From Pseudomonadota bacterium (GTDB lineage Bacteria; Pseudomonadota; Alphaproteobacteria; Rhizobiales; Xanthobacteraceae): DNA of 5,125 nucleotides. Shown here in pieces: positions 5,010 through 5,125 of this stretch (its first letter is position 1; every line of letters starts with the position of its first letter). The stretch covers positions 1 through 5,125 of the forward strand of contig JAJYAH010000569.1 of the NCBI GenBank assembly GCA_021779635.1, given 5' to 3'. Made by a program: the position numbers and the translations under genes. Under the pieces are notes generated by a model. That model saw only the letters and a list, made by a program, of their open reading frames with translations, had not been told where the DNA came from and made no database searches.

Positions 5010-5125
5010 TTAAGCCGCGGCGCCGTTGAGCCGGCGAGAGGCCTCGGTCGCGGCGCGGTAGTCGACGGCCTTGAAGCCGCCGATCTCGATCACCGCATGC
5101 GGCGCCGCTTTCTCGACATCCTGCG
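5010..5125 (-). CDS. 3' end of an unidentified upstream phage gene (partial)
   Basis: The last 37 codons of a minus-strand gene are visible, ending at the TAA 5010-5012 and running off the right edge. The peptide begins QDVEKAAPHAVIEIGGFKAV and ends with DYRAATEASRRLNGAAA. The pattern (acidic helix, short strand VIEIGGFKAV, final helix) and high G+C third positions look like true coding. The stop is 12 bases before the start of the 322-residue gene, whose Shine-Dalgarno AAGGA partly overlaps the TAA, so they share a transcript. Too little is present to name it. Given its place upstream of a scaffold-like gene, a structural protein is a fair guess, but nothing in the 37 residues proves it. Confidence 0.65.
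   Translation of the reverse strand, partial: QDVEKAAPHAVIEIGGFKAVDYRAATEASRRLNGAAA

Noticed and set aside
1..5125. CRISPR array, tRNA, rRNA or complete insertion sequence
   Set aside because: No regularly spaced repeats, cloverleaf-like sequence, rRNA-like stretch, or transposase with terminal inverted repeats was seen on either strand.

Overview
This window looks like part of a prophage, or a phage-derived gene block, in a high-GC alphaproteobacterium. The best guess is the Bradyrhizobium/Rhodopseudomonas group. That guess rests on the style of the proteins: a tail-collar fibre with the rhizobial-type N-terminus (INWAEGQAPSSVNDSARAMM), a 405-residue acidic helical protein ending in an RPG...SGDIRDAVALY tail, and a small protein that resembles the N-terminal half of a tyrosine recombinase. 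No database search was possible, so host and phage type are inference.

All convincing genes lie on the minus strand and are transcribed from right to left. In that order they are: the 3' end of an unidentified gene (5010-5125); a 322-residue proline-rich protein with a Cys-rich basic C-terminus (4029-4997); a 53-residue protein starting inside its stop codon through an ATGA overlap (3871-4032); a 372-base stretch with no intact gene but a broken coding signal (3499-3870); the 405-residue scaffold-like protein (2281-3498); an 88-residue protein (1984-2250); the 174-residue recombinase-N-domain-like protein (1432-1956); a 63-residue helical protein overlapping its end (1260-1451); an intrinsic-terminator-like hairpin (1203-1230); the tail-collar fibre protein (159-1184); and a 158-base tail without a clear gene. 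Most gaps are 30 bases or less or are overlaps. This fits one long structural operon entered from a promoter outside the window, with the fibre gene partly insulated by the hairpin.

Base composition is uneven. By hand count the proline-rich N-terminal part of the 322-residue gene is about 70% G+C, while bases 4081-4320, which encode its C-terminal domain, are about 47%. The broken region near 3721-3900 is about 50%. This low-GC island covers the C-terminal domain, the 53-residue gene and the broken gene, and it is the part most likely to have been exchanged or inserted.

The best candidates for something new are the two-part protein with a low-GC C-terminal module and a translationally coupled small partner, and the stand-alone recombinase core-binding-like domain inside a structural operon. 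Neither is proven by sequence alone.
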